Positions 1-12,353 of a stretch of DNA of 64,000 nucleotides are shown here, piece after piece. Under the pieces are notes generated by a model. It saw only the letters and a list, made by a program, of their open reading frames with translations. It did no database searches and was not told where the DNA came from. The stretch is from Glandiceps talaboti (Eukaryota; Hemichordata; Enteropneusta; Spengelidae), in NCBI RefSeq assembly GCF_964340395.1, contig NC_135553.1:18251001-18315000 (forward strand), read 5' to 3'. A program made the position numbers and the translations under genes. The stretch's first letter is position 1. Every line of letters starts with the position of its first letter.

Positions 1-226
1 CAAATAAATTTGTTGAATGGTCACCACAAGAGCAGTACCCTCGTGATGAAAAAGCAGGAGGAAACTGGAGTACTGAGGGAAAACCTGCATTATTTGGCAG
101 TGTCAAAATGAGCATCACCCTGCTTACATACAGACCTGGTTAAATTTTTAATCAAACTCAGGCGACGCTTCGGATTTCAAACCCAGACTGCAGAGGAAAG
201 AAGCGTACAAGCTAACTGCTCGGCCA
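1..226 (-). mobile_element. tRNA-derived SINE, cut by window edge
   Basis: On the minus strand a tRNA-like head (GGTGGCCGAGCAGTTAGC, A-box-like) begins near 225. A decayed B box near 170-190, a central block related to GTTTTCCCTCAGTACTCC, and the body CTCTTGTGGTGACCATTCAAC follow. The same body recurs at 56487-56700, and the same head type at 54750. The 3' tail lies beyond the left edge. Confidence 0.7.
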
Positions 227-234
227 CCATCCTC

Positions 235-525
235 CTACAGACATTTGAACTAATGACAAAAACATGGGATTTTGTACACTTATTGGAACTTAGTAAAGAC
301 CAAAATGTGATTCTTGTACAGACATTGCAACTAGATAGACACAAAAATGTGTGATATTTTGTATAAAACATTGGAACTTGATAGAAACCAAAATGTGTCA
401 CCTTGTACGTACGTTTGAGCTTGATCGAGACCAAACAGACATACAGTTTTTAGGAAATTGTTAGAGAACCAAAACATGTAATCTTGTACACACTGTACTG
501 GAACCTGATAGAGACCAATGTATAG
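235..525. repeat. Degenerate ~60 bp tandem repeat
   Basis: Four to five diverged units share a core like TTGGAACTTGATAGA followed by ACCAAAATGTG and CTTGTAC. No coding signal was seen. Confidence 0.55.
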
Positions 526-941
526 GACGTTGTGGTTTTCATATAAGTATGATTTACATGTAAACTCTATCGTGCTTCTATCTTTTGTTCATAAATTCCC
601 TTCCCCTCATGGTAACAATGAAAGAAAGTATATAAATGTACAACAGGTTAGTAGTGAGGGGCTTTCAAGGGTGTATCTATAAGTATTATATATAAAGTGT
701 AGTAATGGTGAAGTCAGTGATGTCTGTCTTTAGGCAGTGCCTCAGTCATTTATTATTTACTTTCTCATTTGTAGACTAATTTGAGAAAAGACAGCTTTGT
801 GAAAAGCTGATGATATTGCGCACATAACTAAAATAGTTAACTCAACAATTCTTGGGCCGATTAGCACTGAATATTCCACATTGATAAATCGCACAACGTG
901 ATGATGTTTTTTAATTTGTAAGAGCTATTTCAACATTACAA

Positions 942-1235
942 CTCTGGTAATCCAGCCTTCGGTTTACTAAGATAGGCACAAACTAAATCTATTGTTCTTC
1001 AATGTGGTATATTAGACAAGTGGGTGATAGCGGTTTCGCTGTTGTTCAATTGTAATTGTACACTGCAAGTTCATGGAACTCTTGTCAATGAAACTCTGTG
1101 ATGCCTCCCAACTGAGACTATAATTAAACTAATATCCATTCAATAGCTTATCACTGTTGTATCAACATGTTGTGACAATAGTTTTAGTTTGTGTCTATCT
1201 TAGAAAACCAAAACCAAAAGCTCAATTTCCAAAGT
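942..1235. mobile_element. Foldback MITE, CTCTGGTAAT family, copy a
   Basis: The left end reads CTCTGGTAATCCAGCC then GGTTTACTAAGATAGGCAC. The right end is its inverted complement, decayed. Related copies sit at 38192-38490 and 58091-58418 inside introns of the RNF213-like gene. It has no ORF and is non-autonomous. Confidence 0.6.
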
Positions 1236-1982
1236 AATAACTTGAACATTGTAGACAAGTAACTTAGACGTATACTATGGTAACATACAATTTAAAAAAA
1301 AACACACACAATGAGATTGGGTTTTTTTTCAATCAATTGTCTTTTTTCCTTCAAAGAAAACAAATATAACCTGTGTTGTTTTTATGATGTCGCTTCGTAT
1401 GAATAGGCTTTTGTTGTACATTACAAAGTGTGGTGTGACTAAGAAAATACAAGAAAAAACATTCCCTGGTTGATAGACTAGGAGAGTTGTTTTTATAGTT
1501 TATAGAGCTTCTTTTTTTTTTTAAAGAAAATAATATGGATACGAGGATATTAATTTGTGTTAATCAGAACAAGATCTTATATTATATTATGGTCTTGATA
1601 GAAGTATATACCTGAATGCAAATGAGAACTTGACAAAGTCAGCAGTAGTTGATAACAATGAAAAACATGTTGTTTGATGTTTGGTTATCTTGCTCAAAGA
1701 TCTGAAACACTTTAGTTATTTTAGGCATGTGAATTTATCTTTCTGCAAACATTTTATTTTTGTGTGAAATATTTAGGTCGTAGTCTGTACAGTTTAGGAA
1801 ACCGCTCTTATGCTTGTAGTTGTCCCCAGGAGGGACTTTTACATTGGGCATCGTCCATCCATTCGTCCATCCGTGTGTGTGCCTTTGTTCTGTGTAATTT
1901 CTCTGACATGGGGTACCCAATTTTAAATCAAACATGGCATAAAGATGATATATGGAACATTGCTTTGTTTCACAACATTGAC
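1236..1982. other. Non-coding, no gene seen
   Basis: AT-rich sequence with homopolymer runs. From about 1818 it resembles the start of a dispersed repeat (CCATCCATTCGTCCATCC) that appears to run on into the sequence resuming after 3429. Confidence 0.4.
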
Positions 1983-1998
1983 ACATTATACCAAATGG

Positions 1999-3429
1999 TA
2001 GACTGTAAGATACGTCGTGACGTTTCGCCCTCACCGGCCTCCTCTCTCACGACTGTACTACTCTGCACTAGTATGTCGGACACTTCAAAAGATTTGGGCC
2101 CCACCCTGAACTAGTGATTAGAAGGTCATGCAGAGGTCGTCATGTAGATTAGAAATCAAATATGTAGAATAGCTTGTACGTCAGACGATAAGAGCGAATG
2201 TTGTCATGGTAATATATGTCAATCACTCGGTCGGCGACATCCGCTCTGGGATTTGACTTGCATAACCACCGATAAATACGACCACGTAAATAAACACCAT
2301 ACGTGTAGGCCAATATACATTACCAATAATGACCAATAAAACTAGTTTGAATCTCTCCTAAAATAACGTACTTGTACTTCAAATTTTCATGTTCATGCAG
2401 TTTTGAAATAAATGTAACGGAGTCATGAATGACGGTAAAACGCCAACGAAGTCCACGATCGCCACATTCAAACTTACGTGTACGGAGTGTGCCGTCTGTA
2501 GTGTACAAGTACACCCTAAAAAAGGCAGTCTGTGTTTCCTACAGAAGATCGTTTCACGTCCTATTTACGTGATTTATTTTGTGTCCCGTTACGAAAAGAA
2601 GACGATGACATGCTGGGGTTTGCAAGTTGTGTTTCGACCACGTCCATCAATTGTATGTGGCTAGAATTAAATTAGACAAGCTTGAGCACGATTGAAAGTC
2701 ACGAGGGGTGTTCTTTTCGCCAGACTTTGTTGACGGCAGCTTCGGGTGAACCGTCCATCAATGACCTGTTGTTTAGCATTACTGAACCGATAAGCGATGC
2801 TGTTATGCCTAACTTTTGACAGCGTTCTACTTGGTCCATCATCAGTGAAACGAGAGACAAATTAACAAGAATTATAGAACCTGGTTGACCTTGATTAAAT
2901 CGATGACTTTGGGTGCTAGGAAATATATGATTGACTTGCCGTAACCAGTCGGTAGTATCGCGAACACGTCTCTTCCAGTGCAAAAAACCTCCAGACATTC
3001 TCTCTGTTTCTCTTTCAACACTATTCCAAATTCATGGGAAGACTTCGTAATGGCATTCACGACAGACATTTTGCTGGTAACTCGACGTACTTTGCTAAAT
3101 GCTTTTAATTATAGCTCAAATTGAGAACGTAATCGGTATACTTTGTTATACATTACATTGTTTACAGATGATAAGATACAAGATGGTTGTGGGCGGAATG
3201 TATGCTAATATCGGTGACGCAATGTCTGATTATGTCGCCAGTGAAATTAAACAAATTAACATAAAAGTATGACGTCTCTGTCATTTGAGGGCCTCTAATC
3301 GTGTGCATGCCTGTGATTGGCTGCAACCAGTTCTGGTTGGAAACGCTGGGAAGAGTGCAGTTCGATACAGACGTGTTAGGGGTTGGCCGGTGTTTGAGGG
3401 CGCCCCGTCACGGCGTACCTTACAGACTA
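1999..3429. mobile_element. 1,431 bp TIR DNA transposon with helicase remnant
   Basis: The left end TAGACTGTAAGATACGTCGT and the inverted right end TAGTCTGTAAGGTACGCCGT are terminal inverted repeats. The similarity continues inward through CGCCCTC and ACCGGCC. The element is flanked by a 9 bp direct repeat ACCAAATGG (1990-1998 and 3430-3438). The same locus in copy 2 (12598-12606) has a single ACCAAATGG and no element, so it is an empty site. Inside lies a broken RecQ-type helicase (2699-3069, minus); no transposase is visible. A 9 bp duplication fits MULE-like or related superfamilies better than Academ, but the family is unresolved. Confidence 0.8.
2699..3069 (-). pseudogene. RecQ-type DNA helicase fragment, frameshifted
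   Basis: The frame starting at 3069 encodes a Q-motif-like region (KQRECLEVFCTGRDVFA) and Walker A, LPTGYGKSIIY, typical of RecQ-family ATP-dependent helicases. Near 2884 the homology moves to another frame, which continues with helicase motif Ia (LVSLMMDQVERCQKLGITAS) and a GSPEA segment before a stop at 2699. The DEAH box and the whole second RecA lobe are missing. At about 120 residues against the usual 500 or more, it is an inactive 5' remnant inside the 1,431 bp TIR element, probably cargo or the former element gene. A tiny intron instead of a frameshift cannot be excluded. Confidence 0.75.
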
Positions 3430-3438
3430 ACCAAATGG

Positions 3439-4330
3439 CAGCCATGTTTGTGGTCAAAAATCAATTGTTACTGCAGAACTCAAAAACTGTACCACATAGG
3501 GACTCAAATCAAGTGTCTACCCCATATTATCAGTTGCAAGCTTTATTTAAGACCTTGACTTTCAGGGTCAATTATCAAAATCAAGCCAGTTATTGTATAT
3601 CACAGAAGCTTTGTGTCGCCAATTTCTTTTCAGTGCTCCTAACTTTTTACTGAATTGGGTTACATTTTGAAGTTCAATTAAAAATTTAAATACATAGAGA
3701 GTCCATTCAAGTGTCTAACCCCATATACATGATATAATCACATGCAAGCGCTCTTGTCAAATAGTGACATTAATCAAGTTTAAGCCATTTCTTGCATATG
3801 GTAGCATTCAATAAGTATTGCCAATATCTTTTAAAATTATGTCTAAAGGAACGATACACATGCTTTGGTATTCATGTAACGTTTTACTGATAACTGCAAT
3901 AGTTGTCTTCAATAATCATGATTTACTGTAAACTCAAAACGTTAATACAGAAGAGACACTTCATTCAAGTGTCTACCACTGTTTAGCAGGTGTAAGCTTT
4001 CTTTTATGACCTTTGACCTTGACCTAGCTTCAGGCCCTAGTTGTCAAAATCCAGCCATTTCTTGCCTATCACAGAGAGCTTTGTAGTATTTATTTGTTGC
4101 CACCAATTTCTTCTAAATTATGCCACTATTGTCACATAGAAGTAAGGTGTTCAAGGGGTCTGTGTCATCTACAAAGACTTGTTTATGCAATGGCATTGAT
4201 TGGAATTGCTATCAAGGTGGTGCTTGACACAGGGTTGTAGATTTATTACCACATTAAGTATTGTTTTTAAGGAATTATATCTTGTTTTGACCCGCTGTGC
4301 AGGCTAAGAGTACCATAATCAAGATACACA
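3439..4330. repeat. Segment A: degenerate ~200-250 bp repeats
   Basis: Imperfect units share TCAAGTGTCTA, GACCTTGAC, TCAAAATC(C)AGCCA and TATCACAGA(A/G)AGCTTTGTG, centred near 3510-3640, 3700-3830 and 3960-4110. This looks like the body of a non-coding transposable element. The short open frames here are not supported as genes. The same sequence follows 12607 in copy 2. Confidence 0.5.
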
Positions 4331-4611
4331 GAGGTTTTTTTTAGGCATAATTAACAATTTATTGTTGTGAAACTGGACAGATTTGATGTACATTTGGGGT
4401 GTGGGCAACTCATGAATGTCAATTTAGTTGTTACATCGTCTGCTCTTTTTTATTTTAGTTAGAACCAGCAAAGTTTTGTTGTTATTACATTGACACAACT
4501 ATGTAGCAAAGGTAGCTTTACAGGCTGATTATGCTGAGTGACCGGAATTTTGTTCTTGACAATGTTGATATACACTGTAGTGTGGGGATATGGTAGGGTG
4601 GAGTGTGATAG

Positions 4612-5499
4612 GGTAGGATACAGTAAGTGGATTTGTGTATTAAAGTCGTATGAATGTTAATTATAATGAGGTATGACACAGTAAGTGGATTTATGTAAGT
4701 CACATGAATGTTAAACACAGTGAGGTATGACACAGTAAGTGGATTTAGGTAATTCACATGAATGTTAAACATAGTGAGGTATGACACAGTAAGTGGATTT
4801 ATGTAAGTCACATGAATGTTAAACATAGTGAGGTATGACACTGTAAGTGGATTTAGGTAACTTAGTCACATGAATATTAAACATAGTGAGGTATGATACA
4901 GTAAGTGGATTTATGTAAGTCACATGAATGTTAAACATAGTGAGGTATGACACAGTAAGTGGATTTAGGTAACTTAGTCACATGAATGTTAAACACAGTG
5001 AGGTATGACACAGTAAGTGGATTTAGGTAACTAAGTCACATCAATGTTAAACATAGTGAGGTATGACACAGTAAGTGGATTTATGTAAGTCACATGAATG
5101 TTAAACATAGTGAGGTATGACACAGTAAGTGGATTTAGGTAATTCACATGAATGTTAAGCATAGTGAAGTATGACACAGTAAGTGGATTTAGGTAACTAA
5201 GTCACATCAATGTTAAACACAGTGAGGTATGATACAGTAAGTGGATTTAGGTAATTCACATGAATGTTAATTATAATTTGGTATGATACAGTAAGTGGAT
5301 TTATGTAATTCACATGAATGTTAAACATAGTGAGGTATGACACAGTAGGTGGATTTATGTAACTAAGTCACATGAATGTTAAACTTAGTGAGGTATGATA
5401 AAGTAAGTGGATTTATGTGATTTACATAAATGTTAAACATAGTGAGGTATGATACAGTAAGTGGATTTATGTTTTATATTCACATAAATGTTAAACATG
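4612..5499. repeat. 54-57 bp satellite, copy 1 (~16 units)
   Basis: The unit is built on CACAGTAAGTGGATTTA, then GTAA(G/T)TCACATGAATGTTA and AACATAGTGAGGTATGA. Units are 54 bp, or 57-58 bp when CTAAG or CTTAG is inserted. The 54 bp units are open in one minus frame, giving an artefactual 18-residue repeat. Confidence 0.9.
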
Positions 5500-5759
5500 T
5501 TTGTACAGACAGTGTGGAAGGCACTATTGTACTGTAACAGGATTGATGTGTATTTGACTGGATTTAAGAATGGTGATATGAGTGCTATGTTTGTACAGAC
5601 AATGTGGAAGGCATTGCCCTACAACATTCATGTGTACATGTACATGAGTAGGTGAAATCAATTTGTAATCTACCATAGACGTTTGAGGTATTTTAACCAT
5701 CCATTTTGATAAGTATATCGTATATTTTTTAAGTAAGAAACATAACCGGGCATATATAT

Positions 5760-6085
5760 CAAAGTCAAATCACAAATTTTAAGCCAGTATTACTAGACTT
5801 AATCAAATTGAAACTTTTAAGTAATGACTTGAATATAACTAGACAAAGTCAATTTACAACATTCTTAAGTCAAGATAAATATTACTAAACTAAGTCAAAT
5901 TAAGACTTTAAGTCAAAACAATGTTAGCAGACTACGTCAAATTGCAACTTTGACATAAAGACAATATAGTAGACTAAGTCATTATGACTTTGAAGTAGAG
6001 ACAATATCGCTACTAGTAGACAAAGTCAAATTACAGCTTTTAAGTCAAGACAATGTTAGAATACTAAGTCAAATTACAACTAGGT
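5760..6085. repeat. Degenerate ~45 bp tandem repeat (AAGTCAAATTAC type)
   Basis: Diverged units of the form GACTAAGTCAAATTACAACT with TTAAGTCAAGACAATGTTA. Repeated at 15300-15632 and 22580-22912 in the other copies. Confidence 0.6.
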
Positions 6086-6099
6086 GTTATTTACCCACA

Positions 6100-7430
6100 A
6101 ATATCCAGATTTGTTGTTGTTTTTTATTCCCTTTCATCAAATTATATTCAGTGGCACAGCAGGCTGTTCCACAAATGTGTATTTTAGCTAATCCTTACAG
6201 CATATTGCTTTGGTAAATGTTGTGATTGATACTACAGTTTTCACTTGACCATGACAGTTTAGTATTTGACATAGTATCAGTTACTCAGACTCCTCTGACT
6301 TCTGGAGCCAACAGAACGTCTCAGAGAATGCTCTGTGAGTAATTGGAACAAGATGGCTGCTTGTTGAGATTAACCCACAACATGACCCCTGTAGTAAAAA
6401 CCACACAGTGGCAAATCGAGTATTTTAGTTAATCTTGTAACAAAAGGCAATTTTTAAAAAAAAAATTATACATTGATTTACATGAAATATCTACAGAGTT
6501 GATGAAATTGAGAATCAGGAATCATGTTCATCCAATCAGCAGCTGTCCATGTTCAGTGACTTTGACCATCTTATGTTCAAATCACTTGCACAGATAATTA
6601 ATTTCCCCCAGATGTCTTCTCTCTGGCTGCAGTGGCAGGAGTCTGGATAACGGAGTGTATTTGACAGGAAAATTCATCCAAGCCATCAGAACATGTTATA
6701 TAACTATGAGTGTTATGATTTATGTTACTGTAAGTACAATAATCAGTTGTCGGGAACACTGTGTGGCAAATTTGTACCATCTTCACAGTTTGCCAAACAA
6801 TTTGTAACAATTATGTTCATTGATAAGACATAATCAATTTTGTTCTCATGAGCTAAACTAGCCTAGGGTCGAACAACTGATGCAATGCTAACTGCCATGT
6901 GAAAACTGCTGTGATTGCTAACATAGTAAAATAGCGTGTTTGACTGCTATACCATACAATGTGTGTTGAGTAGAGAATGTAACAAAAAAAACAGGAACAG
7001 GAGAATATAAACAAAAACAGTGCTTTCTTTGTTTCTGTGTGTCCGTGTGGGTATAAATGATATGATAGCCATTTCTGTGTTTTCAAAACATTTTTGTCGT
7101 GTTCTAGCTGCACTTTTACACTTGTATGAAATAAAGCTATTTCAAACTAATTTCTGCTTGGCGTACCAGAAGCAACTTGTGTATCTGTATCAACTGTGTA
7201 AACAATGAAAGGACAGATATGTTATACACTGCTGAGTGTGTGTGAAACGCTGGTGATATATTTGAAAGAGATGAACACTTCTTTGTAAAGTACATAAGTT
7301 TGTGAAGGGGCATCAAACCATGCATGAAAGTATTTCAGTGTATGCATATATGCTAGCTTTCAAAGAAAGGAAGAAAGAAACAATGGATTTGATTTGTATA
7401 AGATGTATGTGTATGTGTGTGTGTTTGTGT
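6100..7430. other. Non-coding part of segment B
   Basis: AT-rich sequence with short chance frames conserved in all three copies only because the copies are recent. I see no domain, splice structure or codon bias. Equivalent stretches are 15650-16985 and 22930-24265. Confidence 0.5.
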
Positions 7431-7765
7431 GTGTATGTATGTATTTGTATGCATGCATGTATGTATGTATGTACGTATGTATGTATGTATGTATGTATTT
7501 GTATGCATGTATGTATGTGTATGTATGTATGTATGTATGTATGTATGTATGTATTTGTATGCATGTATGTATGTGTATGTATGTATGTATGTATGTATGT
7601 ATGTATGTGTATGTATGTTTGTATGTATGTATGTATGTATGTATGTATGTATGTATGTACACACGTTCTGAGCACCGAGTTTCAGTTAATTGTGTGTGCG
7701 TGCGTGCGTTTGTGTGTGTGTGTGTGTGTGAGTGAGTGAGTGAGTGAGTGAGTGAGTGAGTGAGA
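7431..7765. repeat. (TGTA)n / (TG)n / (GTGA)n microsatellite block, copy 1
   Basis: A long ATGT tetranucleotide run with TTTG and CATG interruptions (7433-7660) is followed by TG dinucleotides and a GAGT run (7729-7763). Long open frames on both strands are by-products of the periodicity. Confidence 0.95.
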
Positions 7766-8100
7766 GAACGAGAAGTAAAGTATAGTAGAGTGGGCAAATT
7801 ACAGTGAAACGTGAGAGTGATGCTTGCTGCCTTAGATGAATGTTGTTTGTGGCTTATTCAAGACAAAATGGTCAGATCAATGATATGCAATGTATATTGA
7901 TTGTAAATGGAGGTCTAAAATATGAATTTCAGTCAGAGTGCTTCAAGTCAAATTGACTGGTTTGAAAAGTGATAGGTTTGGTGAAAAGGCTTGGAGTCAA
8001 ATTGATTAGACATGTTCCTAGGGGTGGCTAAATGAAGAAGTGAAGGTCGCATTTACGTTACGTTCAGAGACAAATTGGGTCTAACTTTTTCACACCGAAC

Positions 8101-8109
8101 GCACGCACG

Positions 8110-8182
<73 letters not shown>
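8101..8182. repeat. (CA)n microsatellite, copy 1
   Basis: (GCAC)n leads into an uninterrupted CA run that ends directly before GAGTATTAAATG. This is the empty-site counterpart of the insertion at 17733-19045. Confidence 0.95.
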
Positions 8183-8188
<6 letters not shown>

Positions 8189-9095
8189 AAATGTCTAATG
8201 GTAATTTGAACCATCATAGACCAGGTGCTATAGTAAGTTGGATGGTCGAGTGTTGCACTGAACAGGACAGAATAGATTTATCATAAAACACCTTATGTAG
8301 TCACAGCCATGGTAAGTGCATGTTGATCTTCAAATACACATCATTGTGTTGCTACATCCCTCTCAGAGTGTGTCATTTCCCACGAATACCAGACAACATG
8401 TTAGTACTGAATTTTGACAATATAAAGTCCAACCACGGGATAGATAGATTCCACGGAAACAGACCACGGGATACATAGATTCCACAGGGAACATATATCT
8501 ATTAATCAAACCTTAAACTTGGAAGTGGCACTATTTTGATGTATGCTGTTTAGCTCAACTTGTAGTTATTTGTCTACAAACAATAGAATAACCCTGGTAG
8601 AGAGAGAGAGGATGTTCTCTGCATTTCTGCCATTGCTAAAAAATTAGTTGGCAGTTCTAGCCTTTGAATAAACCACATACCGATGATGTAGTCGGATGAC
8701 CGGGTCGGATGTTTTATTTCGGAATTTAATTTGGCTTTCGCCAGAGCTGTGGCTTTTCACGACCCCTCGCGATTCCAACATCAGTTTTAGTTGTCAGCCG
8801 TGCATGTATGGAATCAGATTCAGCCGTGCATGGTATCAGAGTCACTGAGTTTATTGGGAAGCGGATAACATAACACCTGTTGTTTTGACTTTAGAAGAGT
8901 CGCTGTCGATACATATCAATATTTCAAAGAAAATGATTCATGAATTACTGCCATTGACCGGGATGTAAAATTTTATATGAGTCACTGGACAGTCTAGAAC
9001 TTGCTCGAATCAAATAACAGTTGATAGCGCTAACTGTTCAGTTCCTCTCAGTCGGTTACATGCTGTCATGCAGCGTGCGAAAGTAACGCTCCTCC

Positions 9096-9137
9096 GTCGG
9101 TCCGAAACCAACACAGCAGATTTCCGTTCGGACCGAC
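9096..9137. other. Perfect 11 bp inverted repeat (hairpin)
   Basis: GTCGGTCCGAA at 9096-9106 pairs with TTCGGACCGAC at 9127-9137 across a 20-base loop. It is conserved in the B segments of copies 2 and 3. No function is assigned. Confidence 0.6.
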
Positions 9138-9502
9138 AGTTTTTCAGAATTACAACAACTTATTGGTCCCTATGACCAATTCGAACTGGAGTAAATAATA
9201 TCATTTATTCAAAGATATATCCAATTTCACCTACATGAATCTGATCTTGTGTTATCTATTTTACTCTCGCTAAAGTCAAATTAACCTGTCAAGCGACAGA
9301 GCTAGCTCGCTACGCATTGTTGTTGCCAATGTTGATATCATGTCTACATATGACGTAGCATACAGCATTTACTTTATGAAATTATGTTAGCAAACACATG
9401 ATTGGTTGAGGACTTTCTCTAATTATTTGTGTCTTGACTGAACCATGGATGTATTCCATGACTAGGTTACTGTTCAAAGTATCGAAACCTTTCAGTATTT
9501 AC

Positions 9503-9600
9503 AAGGGGGGGGGGGGGGGTCACATTTTACAAACCTTTTCTTGGGGGAGGGTCATATTTTGCATTACAATATTTGGGGAGGGTCACATTTTACAATACGT
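9503..9600. repeat. G-rich short repeats
   Basis: A G homopolymer followed by three units of GGGGAGGGTCA(C/T)ATTTT type. Counterparts lie at 20377-20466 and 26346-26435, with a looser one at 29983-30030. Confidence 0.6.
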
Positions 9601-9848
9601 AGTTTTGTGACCAAATTAAAGATACAATTATTGTAAATTTGTTTTGTGTGTTTTGCTATGTAAAAGTGAGATGAGCACTCAAACATTTATTTTTACGAGT
9701 ACTTTACATGCCAAAATACAAAAATAAAAATACATATATTGTAAGAAAATTGTTTAACAAACGATGCATTTTGTTGAGTGTACCATCTCACTCTATCACT
9801 CACACTGCCATGAATGTTGTTGTTAAAATATGATGGTGATGGTAGTAG

Positions 9849-9849
<1 letters not shown>

Positions 9850-9916
<67 letters not shown>

Positions 9917-9917
9917 T
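9850..9917. repeat. (GAT)n trinucleotide repeat, copy 1
   Basis: About 22 GAT units. They read as poly-Asp or poly-Ile in chance frames, with no surrounding coding signal. Counterparts are 20721-20789 and 26690-26763. Confidence 0.95.
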
Positions 9918-10386
9918 TTTTCTTAACAGACCATGTGTGATTTCCTCCGGCCCTCCCCCCCCCCTTGTAAATACTGAAGGCTCCCTTATACTGTAAGTAT
10001 GTGGTGATATTTAGAAGGCGGCAATGCAATGAGCTTCCGAAGAAGACGACGAAACAGACACCGTGTGTTTTTTTAAGGCTGGTATAAAAGCCGGTAAATG
10101 TTTAGCGGGTTTCCCGATCAATTTACCGGAGTTCCCCATAGGTGCGGCCATGATCGATGCAAAATGACGGAAAACATATATAATACTTTGAAATTGCGTT
10201 TTAACTAATAAAGAAGGTAAGTAAGCTCCTGAAAGTATCTTCAGCACGATAGTATTTTTTTTGTAAAACAGTAAAAAACCTTTTTAAAAAAACAATGTGT
10301 AGCTAGTCTGTTTTCATTTTGATGCATATGATAATGTACGTCCTGTCATAATCATCGTATAAACTTAGACTGCATCATGTCAAACA

Positions 10387-10506
10387 CTAGTCCTGCTTGC
10401 ATACGAAGTAATCCGGGACTAGACTCGATTCCGACAATTGTCCCTCCATTCCCCTTAGGGTTGTGTCCGTAATATAGACCCGTGCACCGTCTGCAAGCAG
10501 GACTAG
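10387..10506. repeat. 15 bp perfect inverted repeat, 120 bp span
   Basis: CTAGTCCTGCTTGCA at 10387-10401 and TGCAAGCAGGACTAG at 10492-10506 are exact complements, which could be a miniature foldback element or a cruciform. The 18 bases at 10433-10450 inside it reappear as filler at the copy 2/copy 3 junction. It is also present in copy 3, starting near 27233. Confidence 0.75.
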
Positions 10507-11330
10507 CCAAACACAGGTTCACATAGTGGATGGACACAGCTAGAACAGTACAGTCAACACATCACGCCCCCACGTCAAAAAAAAACTCACGCTGTAAGAC
10601 ATGTTTAGCCATAGTTCTCTTCATCATCTTCAGATTTTTTTTTACACAAACAGTCAGACGATACTCGATACACGGTGGTGGGGTATACGGGTAAGGCTTC
10701 AGCCGGGGCTGGGGGGCTGGGATCAGTAAAGCACATCCAATTTGAAAGAAGACGAAACCGCTTCGTGTCACTGTGTGAGTGGAAATTTAAATAAAGCGAA
10801 TACATAGTTTTCAAGAGGGATAGTTATCCGATAAAACTTTAATTCTGCTATACATGTATGATGAATGTGTGGATCTACGTTCGCCAAGAGTTCGAAAGTA
10901 CATCAGCTGTTGATACAGACGATCGATGAATCTGACTTTGGATTATGTGATTCAGAATTAAGTGATTCATACAGTGAGGAAGGAGAGAACTGTGATCTCT
11001 TTGAGATTGTAGATTAATTTAACTATTCATTCACCCACCCATATTATCTACAATCTATGGATCTGTATTTGTATGGAAGGAATACATTCAGTGAATAACC
11101 GAACAGATTATGCGAGAATGAATAGTCTCTGTGTTCATAGTTACAAATGAAAATCTCTACTGACAGAGTCAAAAAATTACTTCCAAGTTATTATTTAACT
11201 CTGTGATTGGAAATTTTCAATTGTAAGAACAGATTAATGAAATAAAAGTGGATAGTAAACAATTCATTTCACTATCTTATACTTAAGTATATCAAAAGAT
11301 ATGTTGTATCAAAATCATTTGATCTGTAAG

Positions 11331-11368
11331 CGTGTGTGTGTGTGTGTGTGTGTGTGTGGGGGGGGTGA
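11331..11368. repeat. (TG)n with G run, copy 1
   Basis: A GTGTGT run followed by a G homopolymer. The copy 3 counterpart at 28178-28211 differs in length. Confidence 0.9.
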
Positions 11369-12220
11369 TGTAGATACAGGTACGTTGACTTCGTGAACGT
11401 GAACGTGAACTGCATTGCATATGGACCAGCAGTTTTCCGTAAGGACCAGCAGCTTTTCCTACCTGTCAGTCCTTATATGACCAGTCGTCATTTTCCCTTA
11501 ATTTCACACACTGGTTACATGTAATACCTAGAAAGTATAGTACTACTAGCATATGATTCCCCGTATAATGATCAAAGAGTCGTGAGACGGTCTAAAAACG
11601 TGAAGGATCACCGCCATAGAAAATTTACTAGTCCATACTTAGATATTTATTAAGGGTACTGTTAGTGTCCAATTATCAAGAATAGGTAGGGTGTTTAATA
11701 CCATGATATGATAGTGGTGGTGAGTCATAGGATAGTCCAGGATCTTGAAACAAGTGCATGTGATGTTTGGCGATTGTACTGTTCTAAGAAAGTTATACAT
11801 TGGGTAACTTCCATTATCCAATTGCCCAGGATGTGACACATGTACACAAGTCATGAGGAGCAAGGCAGTCTCAATTTTCAAGCAATTGCAAATTATAGTG
11901 TTACGTGGTACATATAGATTTTGGAGCACATACTGTCTATCTATGTGTGGTGACTGTATGGCTATACATGTATATGATATACTAATTAGTGTTACCATTA
12001 CCATTGTTCAATATCCTAGGATGGGATTCAGGAAGCGATTCGTTGTATGGAAGTGAAAGTGCTCTTCTCTGTTGCTTCTCTTTATTTCGGCAGTAACTTT
12101 ACTCTGCAGGAACTTCCACTACAGCAGAGTTTTAACTTGTAGTCAGAAAAGGCGAACTTTGAGCAAGTTTAACATACTGATTTCGACGGTTTTTGTGAGA
12201 AATGTTGTCAAATTTGAAAA

Positions 12221-12353
<133 letters not shown>

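Noticed and set aside
1735-2114. Frames on both strands near the left transposon end
   Set aside because: They cross the insertion boundary at 1999 and the 9 bp target duplication, so cannot be one gene.
4612-5499. Possible CRISPR-like array of regular repeats
   Set aside because: Units are contiguous satellite monomers with no unique spacers, in animal DNA.
7302-7797. Long overlapping open frames rich in Cys-Met-Tyr-Val or His-Thr-Tyr-Ile on both strands (also near 17 kb and 24 kb)
   Set aside because: They are translations of ATGT and TG microsatellites, open in all frames because the repeat lacks stops.
9814-10029. Poly-Asp and poly-Ile frames
   Set aside because: They are translations of a GAT trinucleotide repeat.
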